A DNA stretch of 47,514 nucleotides from Cupriavidus gilardii (GCF_013314895.1 NZ_JABTYE010000031.1:1-47514), one strand, 5' to 3'; positions 1 through 9,192 are shown, numbered from the stretch's first letter. Program-made: numbers and translations. The notes: a model not told the origin generated them from the sequence alone.

Positions 1-291
1 ATGCGCTTTGCCACGCCGCAGGGCTTCAATACCGGCGAGCAGTTCTTCCAGTATCTGAAGGACGCGTTTGACGTGCTGTACGCCGAGGGCGATCCGCAAG
101 GGCTGAACCAGCCGAAGATGCTGTCGATCGGCATGCATTGCCGGCTGCTCGGACGCCCCGGCCGCTTCCGCGCGCTGCAGCGTTTTCTCGACTACGTGCA
201 GTCGCATGACAAGGTCTGGATCGCGCGCCGGATCGATATCGCGCGGCACTGGATCGAGACGCATCCGTACACGGCCAAAGCGCCACGGTAG
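1..291 (+). CDS. puuE: Allantoinase PuuE (polysaccharide deacetylase family), C-terminal part
   Basis: This is the last ~96 residues of a gene that begins left of the window; the ATG at base 1 is an internal Met, not the real start. The tail carries the family's C-terminal pattern: a SIGMHCRLLGRPGR block followed by a KVWIARR...IARHW segment, typical of metal-independent PuuE allantoinases, which open the allantoin ring to allantoate. uraD follows 75 bp later on the same strand, another step of urate breakdown, which supports the call. The full-length protein is normally a little over 300 residues, so about two thirds is missing here. The stop codon lies inside a 13-bp tandem repeat. Confidence 0.8.
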   Translation: MRFATPQGFNTGEQFFQYLKDAFDVLYAEGDPQGLNQPKMLSIGMHCRLLGRPGRFRALQRFLDYVQSHDKVWIARRIDIARHWIETHPYTAKAPR

Positions 292-318
292 TGCGCCACG
301 GTAGTGCGCCACGGCAAT
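280..318. repeat. 13-bp tandem repeat spanning the puuE stop codon
   Basis: The unit GCGCCACGGTAGT occurs at 280-292 and 293-305, with a third partial, diverged copy from 306. The TAG stop of puuE (289-291) is in the first copy. Because the unit is not a multiple of three, loss or gain of copies would change downstream sequence but not the stop itself. Confidence 0.8.
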
Positions 319-366
319 GCCCCTCTCCTCCTAACCCGAACTCAACGCCAACATCCGAGTCCCGAC

Positions 367-879
367 GTGACCTACACCCTCTCCCAACTGAACGCGATGC
401 CGTCCGCCGAATTCGTGCAGGCGCTCGGCGGCATCTATGAACACTCGCCCTGGGTCGCGGCCAGCGCCGCCGAGCAGCGTCCCTTCGCCGATCGCCAGGC
501 GCTGGCCGCGGCGATGCGCGCCGCCGTCGACCAGGCCGGCGAAGCGGCCCAGCTCAAGCTGGTGCGCGCCCACCCGGAACTGGCCGGCAAGGCCGCGGTG
601 CGCGGCGAGCTGACCGAGGAATCGACGCGCGAACAGAGCGGTGCCGGGCTCAATCTATGCACGCCCGAGGAATTCGAACGGCTGCAGGCATTGAATGCCC
701 GCTACAACGAGAAATTCGGCTTCCCGTTCATTCTCGCGGTACGCGGCTACGATCGCGCCGGCATCATCGACGAGTTCGCAAGACGCATCGAGAATTCGCC
801 GGCCGATGAGTTGCAAACATGCATCAACCAGATCCATCGGATTGCCCAGTTCCGCCTCGACGACTTAGTATCCGGCTGA
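367..879 (+). CDS. uraD: 2-oxo-4-hydroxy-4-carboxy-5-ureidoimidazoline (OHCU) decarboxylase
   Basis: The product (170 aa from GTG 367) would decarboxylate OHCU to S-allantoin, the last step from urate to allantoin, in the cytoplasm. The sequence has the family signature RAHPELAGKA with the catalytic-type His at about residue 69, the TEEST segment that follows it, and the FGFPFILAVRG motif. I chose GTG 367 over an upstream in-frame ATG at 304 because the N-terminus MTYTLSQLNAM matches the family start and gives the usual length (165-175 aa); the ribosome site is weak. It follows puuE on the same strand, so the two probably form one purine-catabolism transcript. The following 232 bp up to the porin hold no clear gene; a short palindrome, CATGGA-A-TCCATG, sits at 896-908. 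Confidence 0.9.
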   Translation: MTYTLSQLNAMPSAEFVQALGGIYEHSPWVAASAAEQRPFADRQALAAAMRAAVDQAGEAAQLKLVRAHPELAGKAAVRGELTEESTREQSGAGLNLCTPEEFERLQALNARYNEKFGFPFILAVRGYDRAGIIDEFARRIENSPADELQTCINQIHRIAQFRLDDLVSG

Positions 880-1111
880 GTCGAAATTCCGCCCGCATGG
901 AATCCATGCATGGAGCAAGACCGCGCATCGGGCAAGGCCTCGGCATTGGACCGCCGATGCCCTGCCCGATGCCACGATGAACGGCGCCCGAAGCCAGCGC
1001 CGTCCGCTGCCGGCACCCTCGCCACCGATGCCGGCGGTGCATACCAAAAAGAGAACCCGTCAGGGACCCAGTACACAACGTTCCAACAGGATCAAACCAC
1101 GGAGGTCTTTC

Positions 1112-2176
1112 ATGCAGAAGCAGTTCAAGTGGGCGGCACTGGCCGCGGCCCTTTTCAGCGGCGCGGCCATGGCGCAATCGAGCGTCACGCTCTACGGCCA
1201 GGTCGACATGTTCGTCGGCGCGGTCAAGAACCCGGGCACCGGCGAGCGCGCCTGGGTCGCCAATTCCGGTGGCATGCAAACGTCGTACTGGGGCATCAAG
1301 GGCAACGAGGATCTGGGCGGCGGCCTGAAGGCGATCTTCGACCTGAACGGTTTCTATCGCACCGATAACGGCCGCACGGGCCGCTTCGACGGCGATGCGA
1401 TGTTCAGCCGCAATGCCTATGTCGGGCTGCAGAGCGACCGCGCCGGTACGCTCAAGCTCGGGCGCAACACCACGCCGTATTTCATCTCGACCATCCTGTT
1501 CAACCCGCTGGTCGACTCGTACGTGTTCTCGCCGGCGATCTTCCACACCTACTTCACGGCCACCAACGGCACCGTGTTCGATCCGGGCATCATCGGCGAT
1601 TCGGGCTGGAGCAATTCGCTGGTCTATTCGACGCCGACCTTCGGCGGCCTGACCGCCAACCTGATCTATTCGTTCGGCGAACAGGCGGGCTCCACCGGCC
1701 GCAACAAGTGGGGCGGCAACCTGATGTACTTCAACGGCCCGCTGGCCGCGACCGTGGCCTTCCAGCAGGTCAAGTTCAACAACGTGCCGGGCGATGTCAC
1801 CTCGCCCGCCGCGCTGTCGGGCTTCGACAAGCAGAACGCGGTGCTGGCCGGCCTGTCGTACGACTTCAAGGTGGTCAAGCTGTTCGCCCAGGGTCAGTAC
1901 ATCAAGAGCGACGTGTCCAATACCACCGGCGACATCAAGCACACCAGCGGCCAGATCGGCGCCTCGGTGCCCATCGGCGCCGGCAGCCTGCTCGCTTCGT
2001 ATGGCTATGCGAAGGCCGAGAACAATGTCGACGACTTCAAGCGCAATACCTTCGCGATCGCCTACGACTACAACCTGTCGAAGCGCACCGACGTGTATGC
2101 CGCCTACTTCTACGACAAGATCACCGGCGCCGAGCACGGCGATTCGTTCGGTGTGGGCATTCGCCACAAGTTCTGA
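1112..2176 (+). CDS. Outer-membrane porin (Gram-negative general porin, Burkholderiales type)
   Basis: 354-residue trimeric-porin-type protein. ATG 1112 is preceded by GGAGG at 1101-1105 and opens a signal peptide ending in AMA (cleavage about residue 21). The mature protein begins QSSVTLYGQVD, the standard first beta strand of betaproteobacterial porins, continues with the GNEDLGGGLKAIF strand-turn motif, and ends in GVGIRHKF with the terminal Phe recognised by the BAM machinery. It would form a diffusion channel for small hydrophilic solutes; the substrate cannot be told from sequence. It is probably monocistronic: a perfect 11-bp hairpin begins nine bases after the stop. Confidence 0.93.
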   Translation: MQKQFKWAALAAALFSGAAMAQSSVTLYGQVDMFVGAVKNPGTGERAWVANSGGMQTSYWGIKGNEDLGGGLKAIFDLNGFYRTDNGRTGRFDGDAMFSRNAYVGLQSDRAGTLKLGRNTTPYFISTILFNPLVDSYVFSPAIFHTYFTATNGTVFDPGIIGDSGWSNSLVYSTPTFGGLTANLIYSFGEQAGSTGRNKWGGNLMYFNGPLAATVAFQQVKFNNVPGDVTSPAALSGFDKQNAVLAGLSYDFKVVKLFAQGQYIKSDVSNTTGDIKHTSGQIGASVPIGAGSLLASYGYAKAENNVDDFKRNTFAIAYDYNLSKRTDVYAAYFYDKITGAEHGDSFGVGIRHKF

Positions 2177-2184
2177 TCGTGATT

Positions 2185-2211
2185 GCCTTCGGGCCTGAAC
2201 GGCCCGAAGGC
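2185..2211 (+). terminator. Hairpin after porin gene, candidate terminator
   Basis: GCCTTCGGGCC (2185-2195) pairs perfectly with GGCCCGAAGGC (2201-2211) around a 5-nt loop. It has no T-run after it, so it may stop transcription only with help or protect the 3' end. Confidence 0.55.
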
Positions 2212-2212
2212 A

Positions 2213-2262
2213 CCCTCTCCCCGTCCCTCTCCCGCTTGCGGGAGAGGGCTTGGGGGAGAGGG
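2213..2262. repeat. REP-like palindromic element (CCCTCTCCC type)
   Basis: An inner perfect palindrome, CCCTCTCCCGC-TT-GCGGGAGAGGG (2225-2248), is enclosed by outer arms CCCTCTCCCC (from 2213) and GGGGGAGAGGG (to about 2261). The same inner palindrome recurs near 47185-47210 and 47426-47449, so this is a dispersed extragenic repeat family rather than a gene-specific signal. The rest of the gap to 2464 shows no gene. Confidence 0.8.
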
Positions 2263-2464
2263 CAACGGCGCCTCTCTCGCTGCGGCGCAATGCCGCAGCA
2301 TCGCCTCCTTTCATCCCTTCCCCGCTGCATCGCAACACCTTTCCCCTGCTCCCGCGGCGGGAATGAACGACATCACCTCATAGACTCATTCAATTGGCAC
2401 GCCCCAGGACGAATGCCTACATTGAACGTCCAGACCACGATTAGCCAAACGAGAGAGGTGACTC

Positions 2465-2710
2465 ATGCGGCGATACGCAAAGACCCGGTCGGAGTTGATG
2501 GCTATCCTCAACCAGTGCCTCGATAACAATCCGGAATGCGGCGAGTGCGAATTGCATGCGGTACGCGTGCACCAGCCCGACCATACGGGATGCAATTGGA
2601 GCGCCGAGGTGGACTTCCCCCGTGCGGCCGAAGACAGCGTGTCGATGCAATTACGCGCAGCGAAGTCGATCATTGTCGACATGCGCCAGCAGTACAACGT
2701 ATTGCAATAG
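2465..2710 (+). CDS. Small conserved-type hypothetical protein, 81 aa, CxxC motif
   Basis: I do not recognise a named family. ATG 2465 follows a purine-rich site (GAGAGAGGTG, 2451-2460). The protein is soluble with no signal peptide or membrane segment. It has a CxxC pair (C25, C28), further cysteines at 18 and 43, and histidines near 31, 36 and 40, so a metal-bound or redox-active centre is possible but unproven. The C-terminal half (VSMQLRAAKSIIVDMRQQ) looks helical. It stands alone and ends in a strong intrinsic terminator at 2826-2850, which supports real expression. Confidence 0.6.
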   Translation: MRRYAKTRSELMAILNQCLDNNPECGECELHAVRVHQPDHTGCNWSAEVDFPRAAEDSVSMQLRAAKSIIVDMRQQYNVLQ

Positions 2711-2825
2711 CGTTGCCTTCAGCCCATACGCTGCTCCGCAGCAGAGCACCGCAGCATGAAATAACGAGCACCAAACATCGAGCAAAAACGACGAGCGCAG
2801 AACGCGACCGAATGTCGCAATGAAG

Positions 2826-2853
2826 AAAGCCGGGCACACAGCCCGGCTTTTAT
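2826..2853. terminator. Bidirectional intrinsic terminator
   Basis: AAAGCCGGGC (2826-2835) and GCCCGGCTTT (2841-2850) form a 10-bp stem with a 5-nt loop, followed on the plus strand by TTTTATTTT and on the minus strand by a T-rich stretch. It serves the 81-aa gene on the plus strand and maeB on the minus strand. Confidence 0.88.
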
Positions 2854-2881
2854 TTTGGGTCCGACAGTCGACAGCGACCGC

Positions 2882-5203
2882 TCAGCGCAGCGCGCCCGAC
2901 TCCGCTACCGCTACCGCCGTCATATTGACGATACGGCGAGTGGTCGCCTGCGGATTCAGGATATGCACCGGCTTGGCCGCGCCCAGCAGGATCGGGCCCA
3001 CCGTCACGCCCTGGCCGCCGGTGATCTTCAGCAGATTGAACGCAATATTGGCCGCGTCCAGCGTCGGCATCACGAGCAGGTTGGCCGAACCGGCGAGCTT
3101 GGTGCCCGGCAGGAAATGACGGCGGACATCCTCAACCAGCGCGGCATCGCCCTGCATCTCGCCCTCGACCTCGAGCTCGGGCGCGATCTGGCTCAGCAGC
3201 TCCTGCGCGGCGCGCATCTTGCGCGCCGAGGCGCGGTTCGACGAGCCGAACATCGAGTGCGACAGCAGCGCGACCTTCGGCGTCAGGCCGAAGCGGCGGA
3301 TTTCCTCCGCGGCCAGCTGCGTGATCGCGGCCAGTTCGTCGGCGGTCGGGTCTTCGTTGACGAAAGTGTCGGTGATGAACAGCGTGTACTTCTCCAGCAT
3401 CAGCGCGTTCATCGCCGCCAGCACCTTGGCGCCGGGCTTCAGGCCGATCACGTCGCGCACATGCTCCAGATGCGCCTCGAAGCGGCCCACCGTGCCGCAC
3501 AGCAGTGCATCGGCATCGCCCATATGCATCAGCATGGTGCCGATCAGCGTATTGGAGCGGCGCAGCGCGACCTTGGCCATGTCGGGCGTCACGCCATCGC
3601 GGCCACGCAGCGCGTGATAGGCCTCGTGGTAGGCGCGATAGCGCGGATCGTCCTCGGGATTGACCAGCTCGAAATCGACGCCGGGCTTCAGGCGCAGGCC
3701 GGCCTTGTCGATGCGCATCTGGATCACGTGTGGACGGCCGATCAGGATCGGACGCGCCAGACCTTCGTCGACCACCGTCTGCACCGCGCGCAGCACGCGC
3801 TCTTCCTCGCCCTCGGCGTAGGCAACGCGCTTGGGTGCGGCCTTGGCGGCCGAGAACACCGGCTTCATGATCAGGCCGGTGTGGTAGACGTACTGCGTCA
3901 GCTGCTGGCGATAGGCCTCGAGGTCCTGGATCGGGCGCGTGGCCACGCCCGACTCCTGCGCCGCGCGCGCGACGGCCGGCGCGATCTTCTCGATCAGGCG
4001 CTGGTCGAACGGCGTCGGGATGATGTAGTCGGGGCCGAACTTCAGTTCCTTGCCGGCGTAGGCGGCGGCCACCGCGTCATTGGTCTCGGCCTCGGCCAGT
4101 TCGGCGATCGCCTTGACGCAGGCCAGCTTCATTTCCTCGGTAATCTTGGTCGCGCCGCAATCGAGCGCGCCGCGGAAGATGTACGGGAAGCAGAGGACGT
4201 TATTGACCTGGTTCGGATAGTCCGAACGGCCGGTCGCGATGATGCAGTCGGGACGCGCGGCCTTGGCCACTTCCGGACGGATCTCGGGCTCGGGATTGGC
4301 CAGCGCCAGGATGATGGGCTTGTCGGCCATCGTCTTGACCATCTCGGCGGTCAGCACGCCGGCGGTCGAGCAGCCGAGGAACACGTCGGCGCCTTCGACG
4401 ATATCGGCCAGCGTGCGGGCCGAAGTGTCCTGCGCATAGCGCGCCTTGTTGGCCTCCATGTTGGCGTCGCGGCCGACGAAGATCACGCCCTTCGAATCGA
4501 CCACGTAGATGTTCTCGCGCTTGACGCCCAGGCTGACCATCGTGTCCAGGCACGCGATCGCCGCGGCGCCCGCGCCCGACACCGCCATCCTGACGCTGCC
4601 GATGTCCTTGCCGACCACCTTCAGGCCATTGAGCAACGCCGCCGCCGAGATGATCGCGGTGCCGTGCTGGTCGTCGTGAAAGACCGGAATGTTCATCCGC
4701 TCGCGCAGCTTCTTCTCGATGTAGAAGCACTCGGGCGCCTTGATGTCTTCGAGATTGACGCCGCCCAGCGTGGGCTCGAGCGCCGCGACGATCTCGACGA
4801 TCTGGTCCGGATCCCGCGCATCGAGCTCGATGTCGAACACGTCGATACCGGCGAACTTCTTGAACAGGCAGCCCTTGCCTTCCATCACCGGCTTGCCGGC
4901 CAGCGGGCCGATATCGCCCAGGCCCAGCACCGCGGTGCCGTTGGTGACCACCGCCACCAGGTTGCCGCGCGAGGTGTACTCGGCCGCCATGGCCGGGTCC
5001 TTGGCGATCTCCTCGCAGGCATAGGCCACGCCCGGCGAGTAGGCCAGCGACAGATCGCGCTGGTTCGACAGCGCCTTGGTCGCGTTCACCTGGATCTTGC
5101 CCTTGGTCGGGCTGCGGTGATATTCCAGCGCGGCGAGGCGCAGTTGCGCTTCAGGACTGTTGGGGGCGTGTTGCGGTGCGTCACCGCTGGTCTTGCTGCT
5201 CAT
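2882..5203 (-). CDS. maeB: NADP-dependent malic enzyme with phosphotransacetylase-like domain
   Basis: 773-residue MaeB-type enzyme that oxidatively decarboxylates malate to pyruvate, supplying NADPH and a C4-to-C3 link. The N-terminal malic domain (about residues 20-425) shows SPGVAYACEEI near 56-66, the FHDDQHGTA motif at 175-183 and the Rossmann turn SGAGAAAIA at 209-217. The C-terminal part (about 440-770) is the phosphate acetyl/butyryltransferase-like domain, beginning near PVFSAAKAAPKRVAYAEGEEERVLR; in MaeB it is regulatory (acetyl-CoA sensing) rather than clearly catalytic. ATG 5203 is used rather than longer in-frame extensions because MSSKTSGDAP matches the usual start and length (~760-775). 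A GGACGAG stretch lies a few bases upstream. Fructose-bisphosphatase and an aminopeptidase are nearby but on the other strand. Confidence 0.95.
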   Translation of the reverse strand: MSSKTSGDAPQHAPNSPEAQLRLAALEYHRSPTKGKIQVNATKALSNQRDLSLAYSPGVAYACEEIAKDPAMAAEYTSRGNLVAVVTNGTAVLGLGDIGPLAGKPVMEGKGCLFKKFAGIDVFDIELDARDPDQIVEIVAALEPTLGGVNLEDIKAPECFYIEKKLRERMNIPVFHDDQHGTAIISAAALLNGLKVVGKDIGSVRMAVSGAGAAAIACLDTMVSLGVKRENIYVVDSKGVIFVGRDANMEANKARYAQDTSARTLADIVEGADVFLGCSTAGVLTAEMVKTMADKPIILALANPEPEIRPEVAKAARPDCIIATGRSDYPNQVNNVLCFPYIFRGALDCGATKITEEMKLACVKAIAELAEAETNDAVAAAYAGKELKFGPDYIIPTPFDQRLIEKIAPAVARAAQESGVATRPIQDLEAYRQQLTQYVYHTGLIMKPVFSAAKAAPKRVAYAEGEEERVLRAVQTVVDEGLARPILIGRPHVIQMRIDKAGLRLKPGVDFELVNPEDDPRYRAYHEAYHALRGRDGVTPDMAKVALRRSNTLIGTMLMHMGDADALLCGTVGRFEAHLEHVRDVIGLKPGAKVLAAMNALMLEKYTLFITDTFVNEDPTADELAAITQLAAEEIRRFGLTPKVALLSHSMFGSSNRASARKMRAAQELLSQIAPELEVEGEMQGDAALVEDVRRHFLPGTKLAGSANLLVMPTLDAANIAFNLLKITGGQGVTVGPILLGAAKPVHILNPQATTRRIVNMTAVAVAESGALR

Positions 5204-5423
5204 GTCGCTCGTCCGGAAAGAGGCCCAACATGGCGCTGGTCGATGCCGGCGATACCGGTCGAACAGCCAGGGCCGAAAAAATCGAGGAGCTATTCTAGCC
5301 CAGGCACCGCGCGGGAGTCGCGCCGATGACGCCGCCAATGGCCGCAAACGCGGCGATTTTGCGGTTAAAGAGCTTTTACCGGAATAGCGCCAATGGCGAA
5401 TGCGCTTTCGGCGATCCACCGGT

Positions 5424-5470
5424 AAAACAAGACGCCGGCATGCATCCTTGGGGAATGCATGGCCGGCGTC
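5424..5470 (-). terminator. Intrinsic terminator of the DUF4136 gene
   Basis: GACGCCGGCATGCAT (5431-5445) pairs with ATGCATGGCCGGCGTC (5455-5470), with one bulged G and a ~9-nt loop. Read on the minus strand it is followed by TTGTTTT, the U-tract of an intrinsic terminator. It lies 32 bp beyond the stop of the upstream minus-strand gene. Confidence 0.82.
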
Positions 5471-5501
5471 GATGTCGCGCAGCGGGGAACGTCGTGTTGC
5501 G

Positions 5502-6269
5502 CTACCTCCTGTTCTTGTCGACCTCCAGCGTCACGCGCCGCGGCCGGCCGCTTTCCATCGGAAATTCGGCGAACGCACTGCGCACCAGATACGGCATCAG
5601 CCCGGGCATCGTGCTGCCTTCGCTCAGGTTCTGCGCGGTGACCTGGTAGACCCGCTTGTTGCCGGCGGCCTCACGGATAAAGACGCGCAGACTCGCCAAC
5701 GTGGCAGGCACGTCGCGGATCACGGTCTGCGGCGGCCAGTAGCCCGGCCCCCAGCCCCACGGCCCCCACGGGCGGTAGTAGCCGTACGGGCCCCAGTAGG
5801 GACCCCAGGGATACCAAGGGTCGGGATAGTAGGTCTCGTGCACGCGCACCAGGCGCGGATCGGCATCGAAATCGAAGCTGACCAGATAGCGTGCCTGCGA
5901 CCGGGGCACCTGCGTGAAGCCGTGACCTGCCAGCGCGTCGGCGATCCAGTTCTGATAGGTGGCGCGATCCAGCTGGGCCTGCTGCTCCGGCTGCCCCTGC
6001 CCCTTCTCGGCCTCGAACGCGTAGGTGCGCGGCGGATCGTTCTGCCAGCCGGGCTGCCGGAACGCCGTCACGTCGGTGGTCACGGTGCTCGCACAGCCCG
6101 ACAGCAGCAGGGCCCCGAGCATCGCGGCACCGGCCCATCCGGTCCACCATCGCGCGGGCGAGCGTGCCGACGAGCCGGCGTCGCCGGCCTGCGCCATTCC
6201 CTCACCGCGGCCGCCCACGGCGCCCAGCCATCGGCCCGCCCGTGCGCAGGCCTTTCGCCATTGCCACAT
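5502..6269 (-). CDS. DUF4136 lipoprotein
   Basis: Predicted periplasm-facing lipoprotein of 255 aa. The N-terminus has a hydrophobic stretch ending in the lipobox LLLSGC (Cys about residue 59), followed by STVTTDVTAF, the usual beginning of DUF4136 domains. The middle is a striking Trp/Tyr/Pro/Gly-rich stretch (YPDPWYPWGPYWGPYGYY-like, about residues 148-185), and the end (LEVDKNRR) is charged. Function of the family is unknown. ATG 6269 was chosen for its AAGGAAG ribosome site; ATG 6197, giving a more usual signal length of about 35 residues, is a real alternative. It is divergent from pepN. Confidence 0.8.
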   Translation of the reverse strand: MWQWRKACARAGRWLGAVGGRGEGMAQAGDAGSSARSPARWWTGWAGAAMLGALLLSGCASTVTTDVTAFRQPGWQNDPPRTYAFEAEKGQGQPEQQAQLDRATYQNWIADALAGHGFTQVPRSQARYLVSFDFDADPRLVRVHETYYPDPWYPWGPYWGPYGYYRPWGPWGWGPGYWPPQTVIRDVPATLASLRVFIREAAGNKRVYQVTAQNLSEGSTMPGLMPYLVRSAFAEFPMESGRPRRVTLEVDKNRR

Positions 6270-6486
6270 GATGTTCTTCCTTCTGTTCATGGTCCCGCCG
6301 ACAAGGCTCCACCGGACCGTATGCCGATGGCTTACGGGGCGGTCGGCGGGCCGCCCTCTCGTTGCATCAGACCGGCGGCGTGCACCGGAATTCCCTTGGC
6401 GCCGTGCGGCCATGCCGTGCTTGGCTACAATGGATTACCCGGCGTCCGGCGCCCCCGACTCACCGCCTTCCAGGACAGGACCATCC

Positions 6487-9192
6487 ATGCTGCGCACCGA
6501 TACCCCCGTCACCGTCCACCGCAAGGACTATACCCCGCCCGCCTTCGCGATCGAACATGTCGACCTGGTGTTCGAGCTCGATCCGCAGCGCACCGTCGTG
6601 ACCAGCACGCTGCGCTTCGCCCGCCGCCAGCCAGGCGCGCCGCTGATGCTGGCCGGCGAGGCGCTGGAGCTGCTGAGCGTGCGGCTCGACGGCCAGCCGC
6701 TCGCCGACTATCGCCAGGATGACGGCAGCCTGACGCTGAACGGGCTGCCCGAGCAAGGCACGCTGGAGATCGTCAGCGCCTGCCAGCCCGAAGCCAACAC
6801 CACGCTGTCGGGCCTGTACGTCTCCAACGGCAACTTCTTCACGCAGTGCGAGGCCGAAGGCTTTCGCCGCATTACGTATTTCCTCGACCGCCCCGACGTG
6901 ATGGCGACCTACCGGGTCACGTTGCGCGCCGACAAGGCGGCCTACCCGGTGCTGCTGTCCAACGGCAACCTGATCGGCGAACAGCAGCTCGACGGCGGCC
7001 GCCACGAGGCCGTGTGGGAAGACCCCTTCCCCAAGCCGTCGTATCTGTTCGCCATCGTCGCCGGCAAGCTCCAATGCATCGAGCAACGGATCACCACGGG
7101 CTCGGGCAAGGAAAAGCTGCTGCAGGTCTGGGTCGAACCGCAGGACCTCGACAAGACGCAGCACGCGATGGACTCGCTGATTCACGCTATCCGCTGGGAC
7201 GAGCAGCGCTTCGGGCTGGAACTCGATCTGGACCGCTTCATGATTGTCGCCGTCGGCGACTTCAACATGGGCGCGATGGAGAACAAGGGCCTGAACATCT
7301 TCAACACCAAGTACGTGCTGGCCAATGCGGCCACCGCGACGGACACCGACTTCTTCAATATCGAATCGGTGGTCGGCCACGAGTATTTCCACAACTGGAC
7401 CGGCAACCGCGTGACTTGCCGCGATTGGTTCCAGCTGTCGCTGAAGGAAGGGCTGACGGTGTTCCGCGACCAGGAATTCTCCGCTGACATGATGGCCCAG
7501 CAAGGGGCCGACGACGGCTCGGCGCGCGCGGTCAAGCGCATCGAGGACGTGCGCGTGCTGCGCCAGGTGCAGTTTCCCGAGGATGCCGGCCCGATGGCGC
7601 ATCCGGTGCGTCCCGACAGCTACGAGGAGATCAACAACTTCTACACCGTGACGGTGTACGAGAAAGGCGCCGAGGTCGTGCGCATGTACCAGACCCTGCT
7701 GGGCCGCGAGGGCTTCCGCAAGGGCATGGACCTGTATTTTCAGCGGCACGACGGCCAGGCGGTGACCTGCGACGACTTCCTCGCCGCGATGGCCGACGCC
7801 AACGGCCGCGATCTGAGCCAGTTCGGCCGCTGGTACAGCCAGGCCGGCACGCCCGTGGTCGGCGTGCACACCGAATGGGATGCCGATCAGGGCCGCCTCA
7901 CGCTGACGCTGTCGCAGCAATGCCCCAAGGTCGGCATCGAGACCCAGCCCGGCACGCCGGAAAAGCTGCCCTTCCATATCCCCTTCGCGCTCGGGCTGAT
8001 CGGCGCGGACGGCAAGGACCTGCCGCTGCAGCTCGACGGCGAAGCCGCCGCCGGCGACACCACGCGCGTGCTGAACTTCACCGAGGCGCGGCAGACCTTC
8101 CGCTTCGTCAATCTGCCCAAGGGCCCGCGTCCGCCGCTGCCTTCGCTGCTGCGCAATTTCTCGGCGCCGGTAATCGTCGATGTCGACTACAGCGACGACG
8201 AGCTGACCTTCCTGCTGGCGCACGACAGCGATCCGTTCAACCGCTGGGAAGCGGGCCAGCGGCTGGCGACGCGCGCGCTGCTCAAGCTCGTCGCCGACGT
8301 GCAGGCCGGGCGCGAACTGGAGCTGGACCCCGCGCTGATCGGCGCGTTCCGCTCGGTGCTGACCGATACCTCGCTGAGCCCGGCCTTCCGCGAGCAGGCG
8401 CTGATGCTGCCGGCCGAGGCCTATCTGGCCGAGCGCATGGGCGTGGCGGATCCCGCGGCCATCCATCGCGCGCGGCAGTTCATGCGCGCCGGTCTGGCCC
8501 GCACCCTGCAGAGCGACTGGCTGGGGGCCTACGAGACCAGCGCCACCACGGGTCCGTATCGTCCCGACCCGGAGTCGGCCGGCAAGCGCGCGCTGCGCAA
8601 TCTTGCACTGAGCTATCTGGTCGAAGTCGGCGACGATGCGATGTATGCGCTGGCCGGCCAGCAGTATCAGCAGGCCGACAACATGACGGACCGCTTTGCC
8701 GCGCTGACGGCGCTGGTCAACAGCTTCGCGCCCGGACGCGAGGCCGCGCTGGCGGACTTCTATCAACGCTTCGAGAACGATCCGCTGGTGGTCGACAAGT
8801 GGTTCTCGCTGCAGGGGATGCAGCGCGGCGAAGTCGGCCCGCACGCGGGCAAGCGCACCATCGACACGGTGCGGGCGCTGATGCAGCATCCCGCCTTCAC
8901 GCTGCGCAACCCCAACCGCGCCCGCGCGCTGATTTTCAGCTTCTGCTCGGGCAACCCCGCGCAATTCCATGCCGAGGACGGTTCGGGCTACGAGTTCTGG
9001 GCCGAACAGGTGCTGGCGCTCGACGCGATCAATCCGCAGGTGGCCGCGCGCCTGGCGCGCGCGCTCGACCGCTGGCAGAAATACACGATGCCGCTGCGCG
9101 ACAAGATGCGCGCCGCGCTGGAGCGGGTGGCGGCCGCCGACAAGCTGTCGCGCGACGTGCGCGAGATCGTGGGCAAGGCGCTGTCGACGTGA
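6487..9192 (+). CDS. pepN: Aminopeptidase N (M1 family)
   Basis: 901-residue zinc aminopeptidase that removes N-terminal residues from peptides in the cytoplasm. The exopeptidase motif GAMEN is at residues 262-266, and the zinc site HEYFH at 298-302 with the third ligand Glu at 321; these match the E. coli PepN positions almost one for one. The C-terminal armadillo-like region is complete, with SFCSGNPAQFHAEDGSGYEFW and the final VREIVGKAL. ATG 6487 gives the common family start (MLRTDTPVTVHRKDY). A TACAAT hexamer at 6426-6431 is a candidate -10 box. A GC-rich imperfect hairpin at 9268-9289 lies between it and fbp and could be its terminator, though it lacks a T-run. Confidence 0.97.
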   Translation: MLRTDTPVTVHRKDYTPPAFAIEHVDLVFELDPQRTVVTSTLRFARRQPGAPLMLAGEALELLSVRLDGQPLADYRQDDGSLTLNGLPEQGTLEIVSACQPEANTTLSGLYVSNGNFFTQCEAEGFRRITYFLDRPDVMATYRVTLRADKAAYPVLLSNGNLIGEQQLDGGRHEAVWEDPFPKPSYLFAIVAGKLQCIEQRITTGSGKEKLLQVWVEPQDLDKTQHAMDSLIHAIRWDEQRFGLELDLDRFMIVAVGDFNMGAMENKGLNIFNTKYVLANAATATDTDFFNIESVVGHEYFHNWTGNRVTCRDWFQLSLKEGLTVFRDQEFSADMMAQQGADDGSARAVKRIEDVRVLRQVQFPEDAGPMAHPVRPDSYEEINNFYTVTVYEKGAEVVRMYQTLLGREGFRKGMDLYFQRHDGQAVTCDDFLAAMADANGRDLSQFGRWYSQAGTPVVGVHTEWDADQGRLTLTLSQQCPKVGIETQPGTPEKLPFHIPFALGLIGADGKDLPLQLDGEAAAGDTTRVLNFTEARQTFRFVNLPKGPRPPLPSLLRNFSAPVIVDVDYSDDELTFLLAHDSDPFNRWEAGQRLATRALLKLVADVQAGRELELDPALIGAFRSVLTDTSLSPAFREQALMLPAEAYLAERMGVADPAAIHRARQFMRAGLARTLQSDWLGAYETSATTGPYRPDPESAGKRALRNLALSYLVEVGDDAMYALAGQQYQQADNMTDRFAALTALVNSFAPGREAALADFYQRFENDPLVVDKWFSLQGMQRGEVGPHAGKRTIDTVRALMQHPAFTLRNPNRARALIFSFCSGNPAQFHAEDGSGYEFWAEQVLALDAINPQVAARLARALDRWQKYTMPLRDKMRAALERVAAADKLSRDVREIVGKALST

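Noticed and set aside
824..2338. Long open frame on the minus strand (about 500 codons) opposite the porin
   Set aside because: It has no ribosome site, is Arg/Ala/Gly-rich and lies antisense to a clear porin; high GC removes stop codons from this frame.
2855..5329. 824-codon open frame opposite maeB
   Set aside because: Composition is His/Arg/Gln-rich low complexity, with no domain; it mirrors maeB codon bias.
6460..8970. 836-codon open frame opposite pepN
   Set aside because: Antisense artefact of GC-rich codon use; the plus-strand frame has all PepN catalytic motifs.
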